DNA from: JAWVFM01 sp963771655 | GTDB taxonomy: Bacteria > Actinomycetota > Thermoleophilia > Solirubrobacterales > 70-9 | Assembly (NCBI GenBank): GCA_963771655.1 | Contig: CAVYUG010000004.1 | Span: 434,001-498,000, forward strand | Reading direction: 5' to 3' | DNA length: 64,000 nt | Shown here: positions 40,287-48,390 of the stretch, piece after piece | Layout: the number at the start of each line of letters is the position of its first letter | Position numbering within the stretch: position 1 is the first letter of the stretch | Position numbers and translations under genes: made by a program | The notes under the pieces: generated by a model | Seen by the model: only the letters and a program-made list of their open reading frames with translations | Databases searched by the model: none | Told to the model about the DNA's origin: nothing

Positions 40287-41635
40287 GCTCCCAGCAGCTC
40301 CAGGGAGACATCGCGGAAGAACGTCGCCGCGTACTCCACGTCGGCGGCCTTCACCCGCTCGTCGGCGCCGTGGACGAGGGAGAACGCCTCCACGAAATCC
40401 ATCTCCCGCTGCGGGCAGAACCCATAGACGGTGGCATCGGGGAAGGCACGCCGGAACCAGTTCGAGTCGCTGAAAGCGGGCATCGCGATCGGCACCACGC
40501 CGGCGCCCGGATCCGCCCGCTCGATCCACGACGAGATCGCGTCGGCCAGTGGCCCGTCGGCCTCGGACCGGTTGCCGACATGGCGCTCGGTGAACTCGAC
40601 GTCGTGCTCGGGGAGGCCGGCGTCGGAGAGAACCCCGGTGATGCGGTCGGCCACGTGGTCCTCGCCGAGCCCGGGAGGGACCCGGCAATCGACCAGGACC
40701 TCGGACTGGGCCGGAATGACGTTCGCCTTCTCGGAGGCCCACACCCGGGTGGGGGTCATCGTGACGCGGAGCATGGGCTCGGCAAGGAAGCCGGCGAGCT
40801 CCGGCGAGCGGTCACGAAGACGGCTGAGCGCGGCCTCGAGCTCACCGGCGCCCGCGCCCTCGAGGTCACTTCCGTCCATCGCGCCGAGGAAGGCGACCCC
40901 TTCGGGGGTCGCCTCGAGCGGTGGCTGTGAAGCAAGGCTCGAGATCAGCGGCGCGAGCTTCAGGAGCGCGTTGTCGCCGATGGTGGGCACCGACGCGTGC
41001 CCCGCCCGCCCCCGCGTGCGGAGCTTGAAGCGAATGATTCCCTTCTCGCCCGTGCAGAAGGGGTAAAAGCGCTGACCGTCGAGCTCGAAGACGACGCCGC
41101 CGCCCTCGTTCAGGACGTAATCCGGCGCGAGCTTCTCGGGATGCTCGGCGCAGAGCCATCGCGCCCCGAGGGAGCCGCCGGTCTCCTCGTCGGCGACCGC
41201 GGCGATGAGGAGCTCGCCGCGCGGCGGGCGCCATCCGGCGCGGCCCAGCGCGACGGCGGCCGCGACCTCGGCCGCGACCTGCGCCTTCATGTCCTGAGCG
41301 CCCCTGCCGCGGACCTCGCCGTCGACGACGTCGCCGGCCCACGGGTCGAAGCTCCAATCATCCGGGTCCGCCCTCACGGTGTCGACGTGGCCGAGCAGGC
41401 AGAGGGTGGGACCGTCGCCCTCCCCTCGGAGGCGGGCCAACAGGCTCGTGCGCCCGGGTTCGGGGCCGAGCAGCTCGCAGTCGAACCCGGCACCGGAGAG
41501 ATGGTCGGCGAGCATCGAGGTGGCCGCCTCCTCGTTGCCCGGGGGATTGACGGTGTCGATGCTGATCAGGTCACCGAGGAGCTGCACGGCGGTCGCGCCG
41601 AGCGCCGACCCGTTCTCGACGGCAATCTCCTCCAC
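40283..41635 (-). CDS. M20-family metallopeptidase
   Basis: A 450-residue zinc peptidase of the M20 (ArgE/DapE/carboxypeptidase) family. Metal-site motifs: LLGHVDTVRADPDDWSFDPW, then GRGAQDMKAQVAAEVAAAVA, AVADEETGGSLGARWL with the catalytic Glu, and the late His in FSLVHGADERV. A dimerisation domain lies between (TRGRAGHASVPTIGDNALLK). The substrate could be a dipeptide or an acylated amino acid. The GTG start has TAACCT 7 bases upstream. It is divergent from rarA with overlapping promoters. Confidence 0.9.
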   Translation of the reverse strand: MEEIAVENGSALGATAVQLLGDLISIDTVNPPGNEEAATSMLADHLSGAGFDCELLGPEPGRTSLLARLRGEGDGPTLCLLGHVDTVRADPDDWSFDPWAGDVVDGEVRGRGAQDMKAQVAAEVAAAVALGRAGWRPPRGELLIAAVADEETGGSLGARWLCAEHPEKLAPDYVLNEGGGVVFELDGQRFYPFCTGEKGIIRFKLRTRGRAGHASVPTIGDNALLKLAPLISSLASQPPLEATPEGVAFLGAMDGSDLEGAGAGELEAALSRLRDRSPELAGFLAEPMLRVTMTPTRVWASEKANVIPAQSEVLVDCRVPPGLGEDHVADRITGVLSDAGLPEHDVEFTERHVGNRSEADGPLADAISSWIERADPGAGVVPIAMPAFSDSNWFRRAFPDATVYGFCPQREMDFVEAFSLVHGADERVKAADVEYAATFFRDVSLELLGA

Positions 41636-41642
41636 CTACCTG

Positions 41643-41648
41643 AGGTTA
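41643..41648 (-). promoter_or_regulatory. Candidate leaderless -10 box of the M20 peptidase gene
   Basis: TAACCT on the minus strand ends 7 bases before the GTG at 41635. It overlaps TACCCT (41647-41652) on the plus strand, 10 bases before the TTG of rarA, so the two divergent promoters share bases. Confidence 0.4.
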
Positions 41649-41662
41649 CCCTCGGGTGCGTC

Positions 41663-43003
41663 TTGAGACTGTTCGATACCGACCCCGACGTCGGGCAGCC
41701 GCGCACCGGCGTGCCGCTCGAAACGGCGCCGCTCGCGGCCCGGATGCGTCCGGCGTCGCTCGACGAGCTCGTCGGCCAGGAGCACCTGCTCGGGGCCGGC
41801 TCGACGCTCAGGACCGCGATCGAGGCGGCCGAGCCGCACTCGGCCATCCTCTACGGGCCTCCGGGTTCGGGCAAGACGACGCTGGCGCGGCTCATCGCCG
41901 CCTCCGCGGACGGCGCCTTCGAGGAGCTCTCGGCGGTGGCGGCCGGGAGACCCGAGGTCCGCGAGGTACTCGCGCGCGCGGTCGAGCGCCGCAAGGCCGG
42001 CGTCGCGACGATCTTCTTCCTCGACGAGATCCACCGGTTCAACAAGGCCCAGCAGGACGCGCTCCTGCCCGCGGTCGAGGAGGGGCTCGTGACGCTGATC
42101 GGCGCCACGACCGAGAACCCCTACTTCGAGGTCAACTCGGCATTGCTCTCGCGCTGCCAGATCTACGAGCTGCGAGAGCTCGGTCCGGGCGACCTCGAGG
42201 GTCTCCTTCGGCGCGCCCTCGGCCATCCCGAGCGCGGCATCGCCTCGGCGCCGGAGGTGACCGACGAGGCCCTGCGGCTGATCGCCGAGCGCTCGGGCGG
42301 CGATGCTCGGGTCGCGCTGACGGCGTTGGAGCGCGCCGTCGAGGCAGTGCGTGCGGCGGGCGACGGCGCGGTCGGCGTCGCCGAGGCCGAGGACGCGCTC
42401 CAGCGCAAGGCGATCCTCTACGACCGCGAGGGCGATCGCCACTACGACTACATCTCCGCCTGGATCAAGGCCACCCGCGGCTCCGATCCCGACTCATCGC
42501 TCTACTACCTCGCCGCGATGCTCGAGGGCGGGGAGGACCCGAGGTTCATCGCGCGGCGGATGGTCATCCTCGCGTCGGAGGACGTGGGCAACGCGGACCC
42601 CAATGCGCTCGTCATCGCGACGGCGGCCGCGGCCGCGGTCGACCGGGTGGGCCTTCCGGAGTGCGCCCTCAACCTCGCCCAGGCCGCGGCCTACCTCTCG
42701 CTGGCGCCGAAGTCGAACGCCTCCGCGGTCGGGATCTGGCGGGCTAGCGCCCACATTCGGAAGGACGGAGCCCAGCTCCCTCCCGACCACCTGCGCGACG
42801 CCCACTACTCCGGAGCGAAGAAGCTCGGGCGCGGAGAGGGGTACGTGTACCCGCACGACGAGCCCGGGGGCGTCGCCGACCAGCCGCTCGCGCCTCCGAG
42901 CCTCGAGGACGAGCGCTTTTACGAGCCGACCGATCGCGGTCTCGAAGCGGAGCTCGGCAAGCGCCTGGACGAGCTGCGCCGCCGCCGCTCAGACCGCAAC
43001 TAA
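41663..43003 (+). CDS. rarA: Replication-associated recombination protein A (RarA/MgsA)
   Basis: A 446-residue AAA+ protein of the RarA/MgsA/WRNIP1 family that acts at stalled replication forks. Visible parts are RPASLDELVGQEHLL, Walker A LYGPPGSGKTTLARLIAA, Walker B TIFFLDEIHRFNKAQQDALL, sensor 1 LIGATTENPYFEVNSALLSR, sensor 2 SGGDARVALTALE, and the C-terminal tetramerisation region (HYDYISAWIKATRGSDPDSS; MVILASEDVGNADPNAL). The TTG start is the only start codon in frame between the upstream gene and the conserved domain; GTG at 41710 is a shorter option. Confidence 0.95.
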   Translation: MRLFDTDPDVGQPRTGVPLETAPLAARMRPASLDELVGQEHLLGAGSTLRTAIEAAEPHSAILYGPPGSGKTTLARLIAASADGAFEELSAVAAGRPEVREVLARAVERRKAGVATIFFLDEIHRFNKAQQDALLPAVEEGLVTLIGATTENPYFEVNSALLSRCQIYELRELGPGDLEGLLRRALGHPERGIASAPEVTDEALRLIAERSGGDARVALTALERAVEAVRAAGDGAVGVAEAEDALQRKAILYDREGDRHYDYISAWIKATRGSDPDSSLYYLAAMLEGGEDPRFIARRMVILASEDVGNADPNALVIATAAAAAVDRVGLPECALNLAQAAAYLSLAPKSNASAVGIWRASAHIRKDGAQLPPDHLRDAHYSGAKKLGRGEGYVYPHDEPGGVADQPLAPPSLEDERFYEPTDRGLEAELGKRLDELRRRRSDRN

Positions 43004-43017
43004 GCGTGCGATAGAGA

Positions 43018-43060
43018 CCGTCCTGGGCAGACCCTTCAGGAGCGGGTCTAACCAGGACGG
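43018..43060. terminator. Bidirectional terminator hairpin
   Basis: The nested stem has outer arms CCGTCCTGG / CCAGGACGG (43018-43026, 43052-43060) and inner arms AGACCC / GGGTCT (43029-43034, 43044-43049). It sits exactly between convergent rarA and the small secreted protein gene. Confidence 0.75.
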
Positions 43061-43077
43061 CCCTAAATGGACCGGCG

Positions 43078-43422
43078 TCAGGCGCCGTACTCGAAGCGCA
43101 CGATCTGCAGCCCGCCGTGCTTCGGCCGCGTGCAATGAGCCTTCCAGAGTTCCTCTCCTACCTGACGTGTGTGGCATGACCAGCCGTTGAAGCTGTGCTC
43201 GCCGGTCTTCCAGAACGTACGCGCCACTTCGCGAGCCGGGCCGCACGCGAGCCCGTGAGCCCGTACGTGGTACCAGCCAGCGCCGCTGTGATTCTGCGAA
43301 CCGCAGTGGTGGAACGTCTTCGAGGCGGCCGAGGCCCCACCCGTCAGTGCTGCGGCCGCGACCGCAGCTATCACGGCCGCAATGGCCGATATTGCGCGTG
43401 CCCTTCGCCGAACTTCGTTCAT
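43078..43422 (-). CDS. Small secreted Cys-containing hypothetical protein
   Basis: A 114-residue exported protein. A basic N-terminus (MNEVRRRARAI) precedes a hydrophobic core and an ASA cleavage site near residue 33. The mature part has four cysteines (HHCGS, GLACGP, WSCHT, KAHCTR), suggesting two disulfides, and ends in an IVRFEYGA strand. The C...AR-x-VA...GW-x-C...C spacing recurs in small secreted proteins I recall from Solirubrobacterales, but no function is known. GGGAGGTAGAG gives a good ribosome-binding site for the ATG. Confidence 0.72.
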   Translation of the reverse strand: MNEVRRRARAISAIAAVIAAVAAAALTGGASAASKTFHHCGSQNHSGAGWYHVRAHGLACGPAREVARTFWKTGEHSFNGWSCHTRQVGEELWKAHCTRPKHGGLQIVRFEYGA

Positions 43423-43527
43423 CTCTACCTCCCGGTCGGTATCCCCGCGTGAACCTACCCGGACCACCGCAACCAACTCCTCCGCCCCGGTGTTTCGAGG
43501 GTCGGAAACGACCAGGGGGGAGTGCTG

Positions 43528-44241
43528 ATGCACAGTTACCTCAAGACCAAGCTGGGGATCGTGGTCGCGGCGGGGGCGCTTGCGCTTGCGTCCGGAGCGG
43601 CCGCGCTCACGATCGTCGGGACACCGGGCGACGACGACATCGTCGGCTCGCCCGGCAGGGACAGGATCGCGTCCCGGGCCGGGAACGACACGATCCACTC
43701 GCTCGGCGGCAACGACCGCGTCCGCGCAGGCGAGGGCGACGACAACGTCGATGCCGGGTTCGGCCGCGACAAGGCCATCGGTTACGACGGCAATGACGTG
43801 CTCGACGGCGCCGAGGGCCACGACCTGCTCGTGGGCGGCAAGGGCGATGACCAGATCGCCGGCGGCACCGAGGGTGACGCGATCTACGGCAAGTCGGGCA
43901 ACGACACCGAGGACGGCGGAGCGGGCAACGACCGGATGGGCGTCGGGGTCGGCGTGGACACCGAGTTCGGTGGAATCGGCAACGACCGCATGTGGGCGCT
44001 CGCGAAGGCGGACGTGCCGCTCGAGGGCGTCGATACCGTCGACGGCGGTCCCGGCAACGACCTCATCCACACGCGTGATGGCGAGCCGGACAACGTCACC
44101 TGCGGCGATGGCCGTGACCGGGCCAAGCTCGACAACGTGGACGTCATCACCGACGCTACGCAGGAGAACCCGAACGGGTCCTGCGAGAAGGTCGAGCGCG
44201 CGGAGGAGACCGGCGAGCCGGAGCCGGGAAGCAACCTCTAG
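43528..44241 (+). CDS. Secreted RTX/hemolysin-type calcium-binding repeat protein
   Basis: A 237-residue exported protein. A signal peptide (KLGIVVAAGALALASGAAAL) precedes about ten glycine/aspartate nonapeptide-like repeats (GTPGDDDIVGSPGRDRIA, AGNDTIHSLGGNDRVRAGEG and so on) that form a calcium-filled beta-roll. Two Cys near the C-terminus (NVTCGDGRD; NGSCEKVE) may form a disulfide. No enzymatic or type I secretion signal domain is seen, so it is probably a stand-alone Sec-exported beta-roll, perhaps structural. ATG 43528 follows GGGGGGAG; GTG 43522 is an alternative start. Confidence 0.85.
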   Translation: MHSYLKTKLGIVVAAGALALASGAAALTIVGTPGDDDIVGSPGRDRIASRAGNDTIHSLGGNDRVRAGEGDDNVDAGFGRDKAIGYDGNDVLDGAEGHDLLVGGKGDDQIAGGTEGDAIYGKSGNDTEDGGAGNDRMGVGVGVDTEFGGIGNDRMWALAKADVPLEGVDTVDGGPGNDLIHTRDGEPDNVTCGDGRDRAKLDNVDVITDATQENPNGSCEKVERAEETGEPEPGSNL

Positions 44242-44257
44242 CCAGGGCGCTCGTGCA

Positions 44258-44326
44258 GCGGGGGCGGGAACCCCGGGCCGCCGGCCATGAACTCGCAAGG
44301 CCGTCGGACGGGGAGCCCGCCCCCGC
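44258..44326 (+). terminator. Long GC-rich stem after the RTX gene
   Basis: GCGGGGGCGGG / CCCGCCCCCGC is a perfect 11-bp stem with an inner CCCCG / CGGGG pair, beginning 16 bases after the stop. It lacks a T-tail, and the distal arm ends 10 bases before the next gene's -10 candidate (TAGAAT, 44337-44342). Confidence 0.5.
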
Positions 44327-44351
44327 CGTACGCTCGTAGAATCGCCCCTGC

Positions 44352-45920
44352 ATGGGCACCCTCGAGTCATTCAACCCGGCCACCGGTGAGCTCGTCGGGA
44401 CGGTCGAGACCATCGGGCCGGGCGACGTCGCCGGCGTTGTGGCCGAGGTCGCCGAGGTTCAACCGTTCTGGGCCGAGCTCTCGCTCGCCGACCGGGCGCG
44501 GTACCTCCGGCGCGCCGCGAACGTGCTCGTCGACGAGGTCGACGAGGTGGCGCAGCTCCTCACCGCCGAGCAGGGCAAGCCGATCACCGAGAGCTACACG
44601 ATGGAGGTCGTCCCCACGATCGACGTCCTCAATTGGTGCGCGAAGAACGCGCCGAAGATCCTCGCCGACGAGCCCCTCTCGATGTCGCAGCCGCTCTTCG
44701 CGACCAAGAAGGCGAAGCTCACCTACGAGCCGATGGGCGTCATCGGGATCATCTCGCCCTGGAACTACCCCTGGTCGATCCCGTTCGACGAGGTCGTGAT
44801 CGCGCTCGCCGCCGGCAACGGCGTCGTCCTGAAGCCGGCGAGCCTCACGCCGCTCCTCGGCGAGCGGATCCGCGAGGTGCTCGAGCGGGCCGGCATTCCC
44901 GAGGGTCTCGTGCGCGTCGTGCACGGCGGCGGGGCGATCGGCGAGGCGCTCTGCGAGGCCGAGGGCGTCGCGAAGGTGTTCTTCACCGGCTCGGTCGAGG
45001 TGGGCAGGCACGTGGGCGAGGTTTGCGCAAGGAACCTGAAGGGCTCGGTGCTCGAGCTCGGCGGCAAGGACCCGCAGATCGTGTGCGCCGACGCGGATCT
45101 CGCCAACGCGATCTCGGGCGCGGTCTGGGGCGGGTTCTCGAACGCCGGTCAGACCTGCTCCGGGATCGAGCGGACCTACGTCGTCCGCGACGCTGCCGAC
45201 GAGTTCCTGGCGGGCGTCACTCGCGAGACCGAGCGGCTCACCGTCGGCGACCCAACCCGCTGGGACACCGAGATCGGCCCGATGGTCTCCGAGGACCAGT
45301 ACGGGGTCGTCACGGACCTCATCGACGATGCCGTCGAGTCCGGAGCCGAGCTCGTCTACGGGGGCCCGCGAGAGGTGCCCGGGTTCTCCGGCAAGTTCAT
45401 CGCGCCGACCGTGCTGACCAACGTCGAGGCCGACATGCGAATCATGCGCGAGGAGATCTTCGGCCCGGTGCTGCCGATCACCGTCGTCGACGACGAGGCG
45501 GAGGCGATCGAGCGCGCCAACGACTCCGACTTCGGGCTCGGCGCCTCCGTCTGGACGCGCGACCGGGCCAAGGGAGAGCGGATGGCGCGGAGGATCGAGT
45601 CGGGGATGGTGTGGCTCAACGACCACTCCTACACGCACGCCGCGTGCCAGTGCTCGTGGGGCGGCGTCAAGGACTCCGGGATCGGGCGCTCGCACTCGAA
45701 GTTCGGCTTCTATGAGTGCGTGAACATCAAGACGGTCGCCTGGGAGCCGGGCCTCACCCGCGACTTCTGGTGGCAGCCCTACGACGAGACGCTCGGCAAG
45801 GCGGTCAGGGCCTCCGCGAAGCTGCTCTACGGCCGCAACGGCACGCGCGTCAAGGCCCTTCGCGATGGCGGCATCCCGCTCATGAGGGTGACGGCCCGCA
45901 CGACGCGCAAGGGCCGCTAG
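44352..45920 (+). CDS. Aldehyde dehydrogenase family protein
   Basis: A 522-residue NAD(P)-dependent aldehyde dehydrogenase. Motifs: GVIGIISPWNYPWSIPFDEV, FFTGSVEVGRHVGEVCARNL, the general-base Glu in VLELGGKDPQIVCADADLAN, catalytic Cys in NAGQTCSGIERTYV, and EEIFGPVLPITV. It is longer than the first copy at 31.3 kb, with a C-terminal extension (DFWWQPYDETLGKAVRASAK) seen in membrane-associated, fatty-aldehyde-type relatives. The substrate is unknown. TAGAAT 9 bases before the ATG suggests a leaderless start. Confidence 0.9.
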   Translation: MGTLESFNPATGELVGTVETIGPGDVAGVVAEVAEVQPFWAELSLADRARYLRRAANVLVDEVDEVAQLLTAEQGKPITESYTMEVVPTIDVLNWCAKNAPKILADEPLSMSQPLFATKKAKLTYEPMGVIGIISPWNYPWSIPFDEVVIALAAGNGVVLKPASLTPLLGERIREVLERAGIPEGLVRVVHGGGAIGEALCEAEGVAKVFFTGSVEVGRHVGEVCARNLKGSVLELGGKDPQIVCADADLANAISGAVWGGFSNAGQTCSGIERTYVVRDAADEFLAGVTRETERLTVGDPTRWDTEIGPMVSEDQYGVVTDLIDDAVESGAELVYGGPREVPGFSGKFIAPTVLTNVEADMRIMREEIFGPVLPITVVDDEAEAIERANDSDFGLGASVWTRDRAKGERMARRIESGMVWLNDHSYTHAACQCSWGGVKDSGIGRSHSKFGFYECVNIKTVAWEPGLTRDFWWQPYDETLGKAVRASAKLLYGRNGTRVKALRDGGIPLMRVTARTTRKGR

Positions 45921-45923
45921 CTG

Positions 45924-45956
45924 GCGAGTTGTAGTCGCTATCCGACTACAACTCGC
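45924..45956. repeat. Perfect 14-bp inverted repeat upstream of ccmA
   Basis: GCGAGTTGTAGTCG / CGACTACAACTCGC with a CTATC loop begins 4 bases after the aldehyde dehydrogenase stop. It is lower in GC than its surroundings. It may be a terminator for that gene or an operator or attenuator for the ccm-hem operon. Confidence 0.8.
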
Positions 45957-45999
45957 ATCCCGAGGCGGGATTTGTGGACAATCTCAAACGCTTGTCCAC
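45957..45999 (+). promoter_or_regulatory. Tandem hairpins at the ccmA start
   Basis: ATCCCG-AGG-CGGGAT (45957-45971) directly follows the 14-bp repeat, and GTGGACAA-N10-TTGTCCAC (45974-45999) includes the GTG start itself. With the preceding repeat this gives three consecutive perfect inverted repeats. They could control translation or transcription of the ccm-hem operon; this is inference. Confidence 0.4.
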
Positions 46000-46750
46000 C
46001 ACCCTTCCCAGCCAGCTCGAAGCGACCACGCCTGAGGCCGGGCCCACGCTCGATCACGCGATCGAGCTGACCGGCCTCGGCCGCGAGTTCAACGAGCGGC
46101 CAGTCCTGCGCGACGTCACACTGTCCCTCGAGCCGGGTGCCACCCTCGCCGTCCTCGGGGCCAACGGCTCGGGCAAGTCGACCCTGCTGCGCATGCTCGC
46201 CACCCTCCTTCGCCCCACCGCCGGGACCGCCCGCGTCCTCGGCAACGAGTTGCCGAAGGGAGCCTGGCGCGTCCGCGGGAAGGTGGGCCTCCTGGCGCAC
46301 GAGCCCCTCCTCTATCGCGATCTCACCCTCGTCGAGGCATTGACGTTCCATGCCCGCCTGCACGGCATGGGGGACGCCACGAGCGACCGTGTTGCCGGCC
46401 TCCTCACCGCGGTCAAGCTCGACCGAGCCGGGGACGAGCTCGTGCGCAACCTCTCGGCCGGCATGCTCCAGCGCGCGGCGGCCTGCAGGGCGGTCCTCCA
46501 CGAGCCCGAGCTGCTCCTCCTCGACGAGCCAACCGCCCACCTCGATCCGGTGGCCGCCGACCTGGTCTCCTCGCTGCTAGCCCGAGCGCCGGGCCGGACC
46601 CGGGTCGTGGTCAGCCACGACGTCGACGCGGCGGTCGAGGAGGCCGATCGTGCCCTGGCCCTGCGCCCCGACGGCACCGTCGCTTACGAGGGCTCGGCGC
46701 GGGATCTTTCTCCGGGCGACGCACGGGCGATCTACGCGGGACGGGCATGA
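45974..46750 (+). CDS. ccmA: Cytochrome c biogenesis ABC transporter ATPase CcmA
   Basis: A 258-residue ABC ATPase. Walker A VLGANGSGKSTLLRMLATLL, signature NLSAGMLQRAAACRA (the CcmA-like L-S-A-G-x-x-Q-R), Walker B LLLLDEPTAHLDPVAADLV, and switch His in VVVSHDVDAAVEEADRAL. With CcmB it forms the exporter-like complex that frees heme from CcmE in type I cytochrome c maturation. The first 29 residues precede the ABC fold and their codons form part of an inverted repeat, so the GTG start is uncertain; TTG at 45992 is another option. Its stop overlaps ccmB (ATGA). Confidence 0.88.
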   Translation: MDNLKRLSTTLPSQLEATTPEAGPTLDHAIELTGLGREFNERPVLRDVTLSLEPGATLAVLGANGSGKSTLLRMLATLLRPTAGTARVLGNELPKGAWRVRGKVGLLAHEPLLYRDLTLVEALTFHARLHGMGDATSDRVAGLLTAVKLDRAGDELVRNLSAGMLQRAAACRAVLHEPELLLLDEPTAHLDPVAADLVSSLLARAPGRTRVVVSHDVDAAVEEADRALALRPDGTVAYEGSARDLSPGDARAIYAGRA

Positions 46751-47421
46751 CCGTGGCCGCCTTCCGCGCCATCCTCGCCAAGGACCTCCGCGTCGAGCTC
46801 CGCACGCTCGAGTCCGTGCCGGCGATGGCGCTGTTCGCGGTGACGACCTTCGTCCTCTTTCGCTACGGGCTCGACCGCGACTCGCTCTCGGGCAGCCTCG
46901 CCGCCGGCGTGCTCCTCGCGACGGTGCTGTTCGCCGCCCTTATCGCGGTCAACCGACTGTTCGTGGCCGAGCGGGACGAGGGCGGGTTCGACGCGGTCAG
47001 GCTCGCGCCGGTCGACGTCACCGCAATGTGGGGAGCGAAGGCGGTGGCGCTCTTGGTCTACCTCGCGGCGCTCGAGCTGATCGCGGTGCCCGTCTTCGCC
47101 GCGTTCTTCCTCGACTCGTGGGCGGGCATCGGCCCCCTGGTCGCGGTGCTCGCCCTGGCGGACGTCGGGCTGGCCGCGGTCGGCGCGCTCGTCTCCTCGC
47201 TCGCGGCCAGCTCACGCGCCCGCGACCTGGTCGCTCCGCTCGTGCTGCTGCCCCTCCTCGTCCCGCTCATGATCGCCGCGGCCAAGGCGGCCGCGCCGCT
47301 TCTGGCCGCAGGAGGTCCTTCGTACGGCGAGCTGGGCAAGTGGCTGGGGGTCCTCGCTCTCTACGATTTGACGTTCGCCGCGATCGGCTACGCGGTGTTC
47401 GACTTCATCGTCGAGGACTGA
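46747..47421 (+). CDS. ccmB: Heme exporter protein B CcmB
   Basis: A 224-residue integral membrane protein with about six hydrophobic segments. It opens with FRAILAKDLRVELRTLESVP, the CcmB hallmark, and NRLFVAERDEGGFDAVRLAP, where CcmB has the conserved R-D-x-E-x-G. It pairs with CcmA and CcmC in heme delivery to apocytochromes c. It is coupled to ccmA by ATGA, and ccmC begins 19 bases later. Confidence 0.9.
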   Translation: MTVAAFRAILAKDLRVELRTLESVPAMALFAVTTFVLFRYGLDRDSLSGSLAAGVLLATVLFAALIAVNRLFVAERDEGGFDAVRLAPVDVTAMWGAKAVALLVYLAALELIAVPVFAAFFLDSWAGIGPLVAVLALADVGLAAVGALVSSLAASSRARDLVAPLVLLPLLVPLMIAAAKAAAPLLAAGGPSYGELGKWLGVLALYDLTFAAIGYAVFDFIVED

Positions 47422-47440
47422 GGCCGATCAACCCGCACAG

Positions 47441-48187
47441 ATGAAGCTGCCAAGCCTCAAGTACACCGCGCTCGGCGCCGTCGCCCTACTCGGCACGGGC
47501 TACGCCCTCGCATTCTTCTACGCGCCGAACGACGCCGACCAGGGCTTCATCCAGAAGATCTTCTACCTCCACGTGCCGCTGGCGATCACGGCGCTCGTCG
47601 GGTTCGTCGTGGCCGCGGTCTTCGCGATCCTGCACCTGCGAAGCGGCGATGCGAAATGGGACGCCCGGTCCTACGTCGCGATCCACATGTCGGTCATCTT
47701 CGGCGTCGCCGTGCTGCTCACCGGGGCCATCTGGGCCCGTGCCTCGTGGGGCAAGTGGTGGGTGTGGGACGAGCCGACGCTCGTCAGCTTCCTGATCGTC
47801 TTCCTTCTCTACTGCACGTACTACCCGCTCCGCTACGCGATCGCGGACCGCGACAGGCAGGCCCGCTACGCCTCGGTCTTCGCGATCACCGCCGGCGCCT
47901 TCGTGCCCCTCAACTTCCTCGCCGTCCGGGCGGCGGCGCCGCTGGTCCACCCGCGGGTGTTCGCCACGGCGAACGGCGGCCTGCCGGGGTCGATGATGCT
48001 CACGTTTGGAGTCTGCCTCGCCGGCGCGGCGCTTCTGTGGGTGACGCTCGTGCGCTTCGAGCTCGCCGCCAAGGCGGCGCGGGGCCGGCTGCGGCGCCTT
48101 CGGCGGGCGATCGAGGGCACCGAAGGCGTGGCCGGTGGCGGATCGCGGATCGCCCCGCCGGTGCCGAGCGGAACGGCCGGCAGCTGA
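47441..48187 (+). CDS. ccmC: Cytochrome c assembly protein CcmC/CcsA
   Basis: A 248-residue membrane protein of the heme-handling protein family. The tryptophan-rich heme-binding motif WGKWWVWDEPT is intact, and conserved His residues occur in FYLHVPLAI and VAIHMSVIFG, with a third in PLVHPRVFATANG. About six hydrophobic segments are present. It presents heme for covalent attachment to CcmE or apocytochrome. Its TGA overlaps the next ATG (TGATG). No ccmE is visible in the window, so it may lie elsewhere. Confidence 0.92.
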   Translation: MKLPSLKYTALGAVALLGTGYALAFFYAPNDADQGFIQKIFYLHVPLAITALVGFVVAAVFAILHLRSGDAKWDARSYVAIHMSVIFGVAVLLTGAIWARASWGKWWVWDEPTLVSFLIVFLLYCTYYPLRYAIADRDRQARYASVFAITAGAFVPLNFLAVRAAAPLVHPRVFATANGGLPGSMMLTFGVCLAGAALLWVTLVRFELAAKAARGRLRRLRRAIEGTEGVAGGGSRIAPPVPSGTAGS

Positions 48188-48390
48188 TGCCCGCCCTGCC
48201 CCTCGACGAGGCGGGCAAGTACGTCGCCGCCGCCTACCTCGTCTTCCTCGTGCTGCTCTTGATCTACGTCTCGATCATGGCGGCCAGGCTCTCCCGCATC
48301 GATCGCGAGCTGGGCGAGCTGGCCGACCTCGCGGAGCGCCGCAGCGCGGAGCCGCGGCCCGAGCCCGACCGTGAGGAGGTGCCGGCGTGA
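48187..48390 (+). CDS. CcmD-like small membrane protein
   Basis: A 67-residue protein with a single membrane segment (YVAAAYLVFLVLLLIYVSIM) followed by a charged helix. Size, position directly after ccmC and topology (short N-terminus, one helix, basic/acidic tail) match CcmD, which stabilises the CcmABC complex. Sequence similarity in this family is low, so the call rests on context. It is coupled on both sides: TGATG with ccmC and GTGA with hemA. Confidence 0.75.
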   Translation: MPALPLDEAGKYVAAAYLVFLVLLLIYVSIMAARLSRIDRELGELADLAERRSAEPRPEPDREEVPA

